A stretch of DNA of 8,329 bases, from NCBI GenBank assembly GCA_020056155.1, contig JAGVII010000484.1, forward strand, positions 1 to 8,329. The letters run 5' to 3'. This DNA is from Afipia sp. Lineage in GTDB: Bacteria > Pseudomonadota > Alphaproteobacteria > Rhizobiales > Xanthobacteraceae. This document shows positions 1 through 5,518 of this stretch, in pieces. The notes beneath the pieces are model-generated. The model made no database searches. It saw only the letters and a list, made by a program, of their open reading frames with translations, and had not been told where the DNA came from. The position numbers and the translations under genes are program-made. Each line of letters opens with the position of its first letter. Position 1 is the first letter of the stretch.

Positions 1-204
1 ATTCTCACCGATCGCGACGATCCGAAAGCCAACAACGAGATTGCGGACTCGTTGCGCACCGCCATGACGGTGCTGACGCCAAACCGCTCCGAGGACACCA
101 AGGAGCATCTCGTTCGCGGTGCGAAAGTATTGGACCTTGCGGATTGCGCCGGAAGCAAGCCGTGCCGCCTGACCCGGTCGCAGTTCGTCCTGACGAATAA
201 GTAG
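1..204 (+). CDS. 3' end of an unrecognised protein gene (partial)
   Basis: An open frame runs in frame 1 from the window edge to a TAG at 202-204, giving the last 67 residues of a protein. The tail is hydrophilic, with two cysteines in an ADCAGSKPC stretch and a basic end (LTRSQFVLTNK). No membrane segment is visible in this part. I do not recognise the family and the N-terminal part lies outside the window. Codon use is GC-rich, like the neighbouring chromosomal genes, and the frame is followed at once by a non-coding spacer with a palindromic repeat. It is probably the end of a real host gene because it is uninterrupted and directed into an intergenic repeat, but the fragment is short. Confidence 0.55.
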   Translation: MLTDRDDPKANNEIADSLRTAMTVLTPNRSEDTKEHLVRGAKVLDLADCAGSKPCRLTRSQFVLTNK

Positions 205-266
205 CGGGGCGGCGTTTCGGTCAGAACATCTCGCCACGATCTGGGAGGAAAAGGCGTGATTGACGC

Positions 267-348
267 CGTCATTGCGAGCAGCGATTGCGACGAAGTAATC
301 CAGTTCTTTCTTGTTGCTCTGGATTGCTTCGATTCGCTCGCAATGACG
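267..348. repeat. Intergenic palindromic repeat of the Bradyrhizobium CGTCATTGCGAGC type
   Basis: The outer arms CGTCATTGCGAGC (267-279) and GCTCGCAATGACG (336-348) are perfect reverse complements over 13 bases. The inner arms GAAGTAATCCAG (292-303) and CTGGATTGCTTC (319-330) pair with one G/A difference, compatible with a G:U pair. Together they form a long imperfect hairpin between two genes that converge on it. From memory, elements with these same arm sequences are scattered in very many copies through Bradyrhizobium, Nitrobacter and Rhodopseudomonas genomes, in the manner of REP/BIME elements. A role as an mRNA 3'-end stabiliser or terminator is inferred. Confidence 0.8.
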
Positions 349-355
349 AAGATTT

Positions 356-664
356 CTACCCCCGCATCCGCAGTTGCAGCATCGGCAGCACGTCGTAACG
401 CGCGCCGATATTGGCCATGATCATCGGGTCTTCCGCGACGATGGCGCGGACATCGTCCGCGCTTTTATCATCGGCCATCTCGAACAGCGACATGCCCCAG
501 CCGCCAGACGGATCGGCCACCGGCCCGTGCGCGACGACGACGCCCTTCTCCAGCAGCGCCTGGAGAAACTCGCCGTGCGACTTCATAAGTTGCTTGTCTT
601 CCGGCGTCATGGTCTTGAGAAAATCCGGACCGGGCGGAATAAAGCGGCACATGAAATACTTCAT
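356..664 (-). CDS. YciI-family (YCII-related) protein
   Basis: A 102-residue protein starting MKYFMCRFIPPGPDF. It shows the small alpha/beta ferredoxin-like YCII fold: an N-terminal strand, then the helix MTPEDKQLMKSHGEFLQALLEKG, then VVAHGPVADPSGGWGMSLFEM, then a helix holding the AEDP motif (VRAIVAEDPMIMANIG). The His in the SHGEF segment and the Asp of AEDP are the usual conserved polar positions. The start at 664 is preferred over the longer frame (to 721) because the family begins here and a GGAG lies 8 nt upstream. YCII proteins are small and cytoplasmic. Some domains act in dehydrochlorination or lactone chemistry, but most members have no known reaction and no substrate can be assigned here. 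It looks like a stand-alone host gene. Confidence 0.85.
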   Translation of the reverse strand: MKYFMCRFIPPGPDFLKTMTPEDKQLMKSHGEFLQALLEKGVVVAHGPVADPSGGWGMSLFEMADDKSADDVRAIVAEDPMIMANIGARYDVLPMLQLRMRG

Positions 665-782
665 CGGACACTCCGTGCGGGAGAACATCATCGCGCGGCT
701 TCGGACCACATTGCCGCGCAACGACAGCTAGATTGCCAAGATGGCGGCACGGTGACTTGAAGTTCTTTTGTCGAGGAGCACG

Positions 783-808
783 GTAAACCGTCCGTCAATC
801 CGGTTTAC
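783..808 (-). terminator. Possible terminator hairpin at the end of the acyltransferase gene
   Basis: GTAAACCG (783-790) and CGGTTTAC (801-808) form a perfect 8-bp inverted repeat with a 10-base loop. It overlaps the TAA stop (805-807) of the minus-strand acyltransferase gene. There is no clear run of T after the stem on the minus strand, so intrinsic termination is uncertain. It may only stabilise the transcript end. Confidence 0.35.
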
Positions 809-1875
809 AACGGCACGGACTGAGGGACAGCCGGGACCGCGCGTCTGCGGCCCGTCAAACGATGCCCAAGACGATTGAAGGGCATTTCGATACAGGCCCA
901 CGACAGATAAGCCACCGGAATGGTGCAAGCGATCACCACAAGCGCGACGCCGATGCCCGCCTCCAGCGGGTGCGCCACCGCCCAAGGATATTGCCGCATC
1001 CGATCGCAAATCAGCTCCAGAAAAAGCACGTTGAAAAGATAGAGACTGTAGCTGATCCTGCCCAGGAACTGCGACATCCGGTTGGACAGAAACGTATCGA
1101 TGCCATCCGCCCGCCGGTAGTAGATCGTGGCGACAAGCAGGGCGATGCAGATCTCCCGCAGCGGCCAGCGCAGGATGATCATGACAATCAGCATGGCCGC
1201 CCACGACCATCGCGGCAGAACCGACGCCGCCATCTCGCCGATCCGCGTCGGGATCAGCACACCCAGCGCAAATCCCAGCCAGGAGATTCTAAAGTAGACC
1301 AGGTAGCCATCGAACTGCGGCAGCGCCAGCAGGTACACCAGGCCGAACGTGACGATGGCGAGGCCCCATTCCCGGCCTGCCCTGTATCCAGCGTAACACA
1401 GCAGCAGGAAGGCCGGCGCGATCATCTCCGCGTTGATCGTCCACGTCGCGCCATTGATCCTGAAGTCGTAGAGCAAGGCATTCGCCACGAAATCCTGCAT
1501 CGTCACGTCACGCCCGCCGGCTGAGAAAGCCAGCCCGCATGCAACGAGGCAGACCAGCAGCGCGGGATAGATTCTGAAGAAACGGCGAACGTAAAACTTC
1601 ACGGCGATGCCGCCGAGCCCGCCGTCTTCACGCATCAGGCTTTTGAAAAGAACGGCGCCGCTCAGGATGAAGAACAGCGTAACGGCCAGTTCGCCATTGA
1701 AGACCTTGAATAACACCTTTGTCGCGATGTCGTAGGGGCCGAGATCCGACCACGCGCCGCGCAGGACCCGCTCAATCTGCGTGCCGTCGAGCCCCAGTAC
1801 CGAATGATAGATGACGACGGCGATGGCGGCGTAGCCGCGCAGACCATCCAGCTCGATCTTTCGTTCTTCCGTCAC
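805..1875 (-). CDS. Acyltransferase 3 family membrane protein (OafA/YrhL-like)
   Basis: A 356-residue integral membrane protein of the acyltransferase-3 family, which moves acyl groups (often acetyl) from the cytoplasm onto surface sugars such as lipopolysaccharide O-antigen, exopolysaccharide or Nod factor. The N-terminus has the diagnostic LDGLRGYAAIAVVIYH block, with the R-X10-H pair at Arg13 and His24. It is followed by about ten hydrophobic segments, including VTLFFILSGAVLF, the RRFFRIYPALLVCLVACGLA segment, and the late segment GIGVALVVIACTIPVAYLSW. Length is normal for a stand-alone member without a SGNH domain. The start codon is GTG. No strong ribosome site is visible, but the next in-frame Met is far inside the domain, so this start is needed to keep the R-X10-H motif. 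It is the last host gene before the prophage boundary; the substrate cannot be read from the sequence. Confidence 0.9.
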   Translation of the reverse strand: MTEERKIELDGLRGYAAIAVVIYHSVLGLDGTQIERVLRGAWSDLGPYDIATKVLFKVFNGELAVTLFFILSGAVLFKSLMREDGGLGGIAVKFYVRRFFRIYPALLVCLVACGLAFSAGGRDVTMQDFVANALLYDFRINGATWTINAEMIAPAFLLLCYAGYRAGREWGLAIVTFGLVYLLALPQFDGYLVYFRISWLGFALGVLIPTRIGEMAASVLPRWSWAAMLIVMIILRWPLREICIALLVATIYYRRADGIDTFLSNRMSQFLGRISYSLYLFNVLFLELICDRMRQYPWAVAHPLEAGIGVALVVIACTIPVAYLSWACIEMPFNRLGHRLTGRRRAVPAVPQSVPL

Positions 1876-1962
1876 GATGATCAGCCGCTGGTGACGTGGC
1901 GAAGGAAAATGTCCGCCGGTTGTTTACGGGAGCTGTGGGGAAACCGGCCAATGGCGCCATAT

Positions 1963-2011
1963 TGGTAGGCGGTGACGGATTCGAACCGCCGACCCTCTCG
2001 GTGTAAACGAG
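1963..2011 (-). other. Prophage attachment core: 3' fragment of tRNA-Val(UAC)
   Basis: Read on the minus strand, these 49 bases are the 3' part of a tRNA-Val gene: anticodon stem and loop (CTCG TTTACAC CGAGA, anticodon UAC), variable loop GGGTC, T arm GGCGG TTCGAAT CCGTC, acceptor 3' strand ACCGCCT, discriminator A and an encoded CCA (1963-1965). Upstream of CTCG the sequence turns into unrelated bases, and no D arm or 5' acceptor strand is present. This cannot be a functional tRNA. It sits 17 bases from the stop of the integrase gene, the classic layout of an attachment site whose identity block spans from the anticodon loop to the 3' end. It marks the left boundary of the integrated element; the intact tRNA-Val is expected at the other end, outside the window. 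Confidence 0.92.
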
Positions 2012-2028
2012 TGCGATACGCAGGAATC

Positions 2029-3219
2029 CTAAGCAATATCGCTGAGTTTGACCACGTTCGACGACGTTTGTTCACGGTCGGTTGCGGCCATTCTGTCGGG
2101 TTTCTGTCGGGAGCGGTTCAAAGCGTTGACAGCTCGCGACTGGAAATCGGGGTGGTGGTGGCCGTACACGTCCTCGAACATCTTGGCAGTGATACCAAAG
2201 AACCCGCAGATTTCGTGCGGCGGCACGCCCTCCTGCGCCTGCCACGTGATCGCCGTATGCCGCAGAATGTGCGGGCTGACGTCCTTGAGTTTCGCCGCCT
2301 TCACCACCTGCGTGAAACCCTTGCTGACGCGCTGAACGGCCTCGCCCTGCCATTCGATCAACGACTCGCGAGCGAAGCCCTTGCGCTTCCAGCGACGAAT
2401 GTGGGCGAGCAACCGCGGCGGGATCCGGACGGACGGCTGTCGCTTTTTGGTTTTCTTGCGACCGATCGCGCGTCGGTAGAATACCCCTCGCTCGGTGTCC
2501 ACCCAACCCCGGCCCTCGGTCGGCGCCATGGCCGCTCCGCAGATCGCGCCAGAGCGGGTTCCCGTGTAAAGCCCCACCAATATAAAGTGTGCGATGTGCC
2601 GGGCGCGTTTCCACTTGGTCGGCTCGCCTCGAAACTGCTGCCGAAGCCGCCAAGCGGTCCACAGTAGCTTTGCCGCCTCGTCTCGGGTCAACCAGCGTTC
2701 GCGCGGCTCGCCCTTGTCGGGCAGCACCACGGGCACAGGGCTGGTGCAAAGGCCGGCTTTCCAGTGATGCCGAATCGCAGCGCGCAAATCTTCCAGTTCG
2801 CGCCGCGCCGCAGCTTCCGAGCCGCGTGCCCGCACATAGTCCGCGCAGGTCTTGGTGTTCAGGAAATCGAGGGTTTTTCCGCTGAAATGATCGAGGATGC
2901 GCGCCAGCCGGTCGGCGGTGTCTTTCGGGCGCGAATGCGTCTGTGCCTTGTCCTCGGCGTATATCGCGACGACGTCGGCAATCAGGATTTGAGAGGGGTC
3001 ACGGTCGCGCGGGCGCGGCGTCGCTTTGGTATTGAGGTACTGACGCAAGGCATCGACGGCGAGCGGCGGAGGGCTGCCAGCTTGGACATCGCCGATTCCT
3101 GTGCTCCGCTTGCTGCTGCCGTCTCGGATGCACCATACGGCCGGCTCGGTGACGTTTCCATGCGCGTCGCGGCGGGCTGGTTGGAGCCACAATCGCGGGC
3201 CTTTTGCTGGACGCGGCAT
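2029..3219 (-). CDS. int: Tyrosine-type site-specific integrase
   Basis: A 396-residue tyrosine recombinase that should insert and, with an excisionase, remove the element at tRNA-Val. The N-terminal DNA-arm/core-binding part (residues 1-175) starts MPRPAKGPRLWL. The catalytic domain shows Arg222 in LYTGTRSGA, basic beta-hairpin residues around GRKKTKKR (254-260), His317 and Arg320 in HILRHTAI, and the nucleophile candidate Tyr352 in VYGHHHPDF. The usual second His/Trp after LG is Ile343 (FFGIT), as I recall for a rhizobial integrase subfamily in which a GMS-type segment occupies this place. The start at 3219 has a good ribosome site (GAGG, 5 nt before ATG). The first 79 codons overlap the excisionase-like gene in another frame. 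The gene ends 17 bases from the tRNA-Val core, which fits its role at that site. Confidence 0.95.
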   Translation of the reverse strand: MPRPAKGPRLWLQPARRDAHGNVTEPAVWCIRDGSSKRSTGIGDVQAGSPPPLAVDALRQYLNTKATPRPRDRDPSQILIADVVAIYAEDKAQTHSRPKDTADRLARILDHFSGKTLDFLNTKTCADYVRARGSEAAARRELEDLRAAIRHHWKAGLCTSPVPVVLPDKGEPRERWLTRDEAAKLLWTAWRLRQQFRGEPTKWKRARHIAHFILVGLYTGTRSGAICGAAMAPTEGRGWVDTERGVFYRRAIGRKKTKKRQPSVRIPPRLLAHIRRWKRKGFARESLIEWQGEAVQRVSKGFTQVVKAAKLKDVSPHILRHTAITWQAQEGVPPHEICGFFGITAKMFEDVYGHHHPDFQSRAVNALNRSRQKPDRMAATDREQTSSNVVKLSDIA

Positions 3220-3389
3220 AGCTTCCTCATTTCCTCGATCGCTTGCAGGGTGGTGTAGTCTTTACCCGCAATGCGTTCGATGACAAGCGTTCCCCGCGCA
3301 GCTTCGCGCCTAAGTCCCGATGCGGTCATGCCGCCCTGTGGAAAAGCCAGTTCAGCAGCCACTTTCAGGCGCAGTGGTGTGTCGGGCAT
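2982..3389 (-). CDS. Excisionase-like DNA-binding protein
   Basis: A 135-residue protein starting MPDTPLRLKVAAELAF. The N-terminal half (residues 5-60) has the pattern of a winged-helix excisionase/MerR-like domain: RLKVAAELAFPQGGMTASGL, then RREAARGTLVIERIAGKDYT and a final helix TLQAIEEMRKLCR. I recall this as the signature of small proteins paired with tyrosine integrases in rhizobial prophages and islands. The C-terminal half is Ser/Ala/Arg-rich, probably flexible, and ends RARATVTPLKS. The start at 3389 lies 2 nt after the stop of the upstream nuclease gene, with no close ribosome site, so translation is probably coupled. Its last 238 nt overlap the integrase start, whose ribosome site lies inside this gene. 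The likely role is to bend attachment-site DNA and steer the integrase toward excision, by family inference. A longer in-frame start to 3512 exists but lies inside the nuclease gene and is less likely. Confidence 0.82.
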   Translation of the reverse strand: MPDTPLRLKVAAELAFPQGGMTASGLRREAARGTLVIERIAGKDYTTLQAIEEMRKLCRVQQKARDCGSNQPAATRMETSPSRPYGASETAAASGAQESAMSKLAALRRSPSMPCVSTSIPKRRRARATVTPLKS

Positions 3390-3391
3390 GG

Positions 3392-3865
3392 TCACAGCGC
3401 CAACTCCGGCAACATGATCGCCTCGCGGCGGAGCATGGACACCACCAGGGGCCACGATGGTGCGTCTTTGGATCGAATGGGCGCGGTCACGACAGCGTGC
3501 AGATACGGCCATTCCTCGGTTGCAGACGGATGCGGTTCAAGCAGCCCGGCCCAATCCGGCACTTCCCTGGCCGCGAGCAATCCCGGTGGCGTCACGAAAT
3601 AGAATTGATCGGAAAACAGCCGCGCGCCGCGCTGTTTCAGCGGGTCTTTCATGTCCTTGGCGAAATCGCTGCGCGAAATTTTTACTTCATAGGAAACCGC
3701 CGAGCAGCCTTTTGACGCGTTCGGCTCAATTGCCCAAACGTCAATGGCGCGATCTGCCGCGCCGACGTAGCCGCAGCCAATTCGCAATTCCTCAATCAGC
3801 ACCGCGCCTTTTCCACGGTGCCGGAAGTGAATCGCTTTCTTGAGTGTTGCAGCGGTGTGTTTCAC
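3392..3865 (-). CDS. MmcB-like PD-(D/E)XK nuclease
   Basis: A 157-residue soluble protein with the core of a PD-(D/E)XK nuclease: acidic Glu25/Glu26 in the first helix region, Asp42 in AIDVWAI, and the Glu60-Val-Lys62 motif in SYEVKISRSDFAKD, followed by a strand FSDQFYFVTPPGLL. The YEVKxSRxDF...FYFVTP arrangement resembles MmcB, an alphaproteobacterial DNA-repair protein, and related phage proteins. By family it probably cuts or processes DNA during repair, replication or recombination; its substrate is unknown. The start is GTG at 3865, which shares a GTGA overlap with the stop of the RlpA-like gene and has a strong GGAGG 5 nt upstream. The stop is 2 nt before the excisionase-like gene. It is the second of two PD-(D/E)XK-type proteins in this operon, the other being at 5081-5518. 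Confidence 0.75.
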   Translation of the reverse strand: MKHTAATLKKAIHFRHRGKGAVLIEELRIGCGYVGAADRAIDVWAIEPNASKGCSAVSYEVKISRSDFAKDMKDPLKQRGARLFSDQFYFVTPPGLLAAREVPDWAGLLEPHPSATEEWPYLHAVVTAPIRSKDAPSWPLVVSMLRREAIMLPELAL

Positions 3866-4221
3866 AACACCTCCACGCGCACCGACGCCACACCCGAAAG
3901 CCCAATGGCCATCGCCGCGCCCCTGCTAAGGTCCAGCGACCGCCCGCGCACAAATGGCCCTCTGTCGTTAATGCGCACCACGACGCACGATCGCAGACAG
4001 ACGCGCAGTCTGGTCCCGAACGGCAGCGTCTTGTGAGCCGCTGTCATGCCGTGAGGATTGAACTGCTCACCCGACGCCGTCACCTTACTGCGCGAGCACT
4101 GCCCCGGCTGGTAGCAATCATAAAACGACGCGACCATGGATGACGGCACGGCGCTGGCGAGGCACATGCCTATCCAGAGGGGAAGAAAGAGGGCGGTGAG
4201 TGTGGCGGGGATGTTGCGCAT
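3862..4221 (-). CDS. Secreted RlpA-like double-psi beta-barrel protein
   Basis: A 119-residue protein with an N-terminal signal peptide (hydrophobic stretch about residues 8-24, likely cut after ASA near residue 25) and a single RlpA-like barrel: ASFYDCYQPG, TASGEQFNPHGMTAAHKTLP, then VVVRINDRGPFVRGRSLDLS and GVASVRVEVL. Family-conserved residues visible are Glu52, His63, Asp86 and Asp97. The acidic residue that follows Glu by three in Pseudomonas RlpA is Asn55 here, a common variant. RlpA is a periplasmic lytic transglycosylase that acts on septal peptidoglycan stripped of stem peptides. This version lacks the SPOR domain that targets RlpA to the septum and has no convincing lipobox. It has four mature cysteines (36, 42, 75, 79) that could form two disulfides. 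The start overlaps the ctrA stop by one base (TAATG), with GGGAG 8 nt upstream, so the two are translationally linked. It could modify the host wall or aid cell separation; lysis seems less likely for so small a domain. Confidence 0.85.
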   Translation of the reverse strand: MRNIPATLTALFLPLWIGMCLASAVPSSMVASFYDCYQPGQCSRSKVTASGEQFNPHGMTAAHKTLPFGTRLRVCLRSCVVVRINDRGPFVRGRSLDLSRGAAMAIGLSGVASVRVEVL

Positions 4222-5045
4222 TAGCGTTCTCCCGCTTGCGGCGCCAGCGGTGGACTTGCGATGCGCTTCGCCATCTTGGCTTTATCGTGCGCCTGCAAAC
4301 CGCCGCCCCGACCGACGCGCCATGGCGGATTGTCGACCATGTCGTGAAGCTCCGCAGCGATGCTCGCGCTTTCGACGACTGGCAAATCCGGATCGCGCAG
4401 GACGTATCCCCTGCCCCACACCGTCTCGACCGCATCGCTTCCGGCGGCTCGCAATTTCTTGCGCAACTTGCAAATGAATACATCGATGATTTTCAGTTCG
4501 GGTTCATCGCGCCCGCCATAAATGTGGTTCAAAAACGCTTCCTTGGTGAGCGTCATGCCCTTCCGCAGCGAAAGCAGTTCGAGCATCTGATATTCTTTGC
4601 CGGTGAAGTGAACCGGCACGCCGCGCACCGTCACGGTACGGCTGTCGAGGTTGACCAGCAGTTCGCCAGTCTGCACGACGTTGGTCGCGTGACCCTTGCA
4701 ACGGCGCACCAGAGCGTGAATGCGCGCCACTAGTTCGTCTTTGTGGAATGGCTTCGCCAAGCATTCGTCGCCGCCGAGGTCGAGCACCTTCACGATGGTG
4801 TCGACCTGAACGTGGTGATCCATTGCAATGATCGGCGTTTTGATCCTTGCAAGACGCAACGCGCGGATCACATCGAAACCGCCTACGTCCAGGTCGAGCA
4901 CGATGGCGTCGTAGTCGTACAACTTGCCGAGGCTCACCGCCTCCTCGCCGCTGTCGGTGCTGTAGACGTTGAACGCCTCGGATTTCAGCATCAGTTCAAG
5001 CGTCTGACGGGTGGCGGAGTCATCCTCGACAAGTAGAATTCGCAT
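4221..5045 (-). CDS. ctrA: CtrA-type cell-cycle response regulator carried by the prophage
   Basis: A 274-residue OmpR-class regulator clearly related to CtrA, the alphaproteobacterial master regulator that controls division and motility genes and, in Caulobacter, silences the replication origin. The receiver (1-118) starts [20 protein letters not shown] and keeps Asp8, Asp9, phospho-acceptor Asp51 and Lys98. The winged-helix domain (about 128-219) keeps CtrA signatures such as [35 protein letters not shown] and [13 protein letters not shown], so the DNA target should be CtrA-like (TTAA-N7-TTAA). Unlike host CtrA, the loop after Asp51 lacks three residues (no PDM), the switch Ser is Asp76, and the aromatic switch Tyr is Cys95. 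A 43-residue tail follows residue 231, the length of Caulobacter CtrA, and ends GER rather than the Ala-Ala degron. The start at 5045 is chosen over 5078 by the CtrA N-terminus and a GGGAG ribosome site. It lies between the VRR-NUC and RlpA-like genes in one operon. Confidence 0.93.
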   Translation of the reverse strand: MRILLVEDDSATRQTLELMLKSEAFNVYSTDSGEEAVSLGKLYDYDAIVLDLDVGGFDVIRALRLARIKTPIIAMDHHVQVDTIVKVLDLGGDECLAKPFHKDELVARIHALVRRCKGHATNVVQTGELLVNLDSRTVTVRGVPVHFTGKEYQMLELLSLRKGMTLTKEAFLNHIYGGRDEPELKIIDVFICKLRKKLRAAGSDAVETVWGRGYVLRDPDLPVVESASIAAELHDMVDNPPWRVGRGGGLQAHDKAKMAKRIASPPLAPQAGER

Positions 5046-5061
5046 CTCGCTCTCCCGTTTC

Positions 5062-5098
5062 GTTAACCCATAGTGCATCGTTATAAGCCGACTGTCAA
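5062..5098 (-). promoter_or_regulatory. Possible promoter for ctrA with a GTTAAC half-site
   Basis: On the minus strand a perfect TTGACA (5093-5098) is followed after 17 bases by CACTAT (5070-5075), a weak -10 matching the consensus at three positions. Transcription would start near 5063, just upstream of the ribosome site and ATG of ctrA at 5045. A GTTAAC (5062-5067), which contains a TTAA half-site of the CtrA consensus, sits next to the predicted -10. This is the longest gap in the operon from the SLOG gene to the integrase (35 nt), consistent with separate ctrA expression and possible self-control. The -35 lies inside the end of the VRR-NUC gene. No full TTAA-N7-TTAA site is present. Confidence 0.35.
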
Positions 5099-5518
5099 CT
5101 TATTCTCGTAACAAAAGGCGCGGGCGTCTTTCAGGTTATCCACCACGATCGACGCAGCCATGCCTGCCGCCATGAGGCGCGGGTGCATCTGCAATTGCGA
5201 TTTGGAGAGCTGACGCGACGGCGGCTGCGGCCCGCCCGGCTTCTTAAATTCAAGGCCGAACAGCAATCCCCATGTGCCGTATTGGCCAAAGTCAGTCGGC
5301 CGCAAAAATAGGATGTCGTGGATGCCTGCAACGACTCCTGATTCTTTCAGGCGCTTGCCCTCTCGTGCGTCGCGGTTTCCACCGTTCGGCGTGTGCCACA
5401 CCTCGACACCCGGCGCGAGCATCACGGGCTTGGTGGGTACGCCGTCACGATCCGGCCAGCCGACGCACCACTGAAAGAACGCACGCTGTACGTCGAATTC
5501 CTCAGGGGTGCGAGTCAT
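5081..5518 (-). CDS. VRR-NUC domain nuclease
   Basis: A 145-residue VRR-NUC protein, a small branch of the PD-(D/E)XK nucleases found in phages and in the FAN1 repair nuclease. Visible motifs in order are [20 protein letters not shown] (42-61), GIHDILFL with Asp68, the Glu90-Phe-Lys92 of [18 protein letters not shown] with Gln108, and a C-terminal [19 protein letters not shown]. Asp68, Glu90, Lys92 and Gln108 form the expected metal-binding active site; His67 stands where many relatives have Pro. Stand-alone members can cut branched DNA such as Holliday junctions, so a role in processing replication or recombination intermediates is inferred. The start shares ATGA with the stop of the DNA polymerase gene (4-nt overlap). 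Length is normal for the stand-alone family. Confidence 0.9.
   Translation of the reverse strand: MTRTPEEFDVQRAFFQWCVGWPDRDGVPTKPVMLAPGVEVWHTPNGGNRDAREGKRLKESGVVAGIHDILFLRPTDFGQYGTWGLLFGLEFKKPGGPQPPSRQLSKSQLQMHPRLMAAGMAASIVVDNLKDARAFCYENKLTVGL

Noticed and set aside
862..1524. Long plus-strand open frame inside the acyltransferase gene
   Set aside because: Antisense shadow of a clear membrane protein; composition is His/Arg/Gln-rich with no domain.
1963..2031. Functional tRNA gene
   Set aside because: Only the anticodon-to-3' part is present; the D arm and 5' acceptor strand are missing.
1972..2667. Long plus-strand open frame across the attachment core and integrase
   Set aside because: Antisense to a well-supported integrase and runs through the tRNA fragment; no recognisable protein.
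5046..5078. Earlier start for ctrA at 5078
   Set aside because: It would add 11 residues before the conserved CtrA N-terminus, has no ribosome site, and lies upstream of the predicted transcription start.
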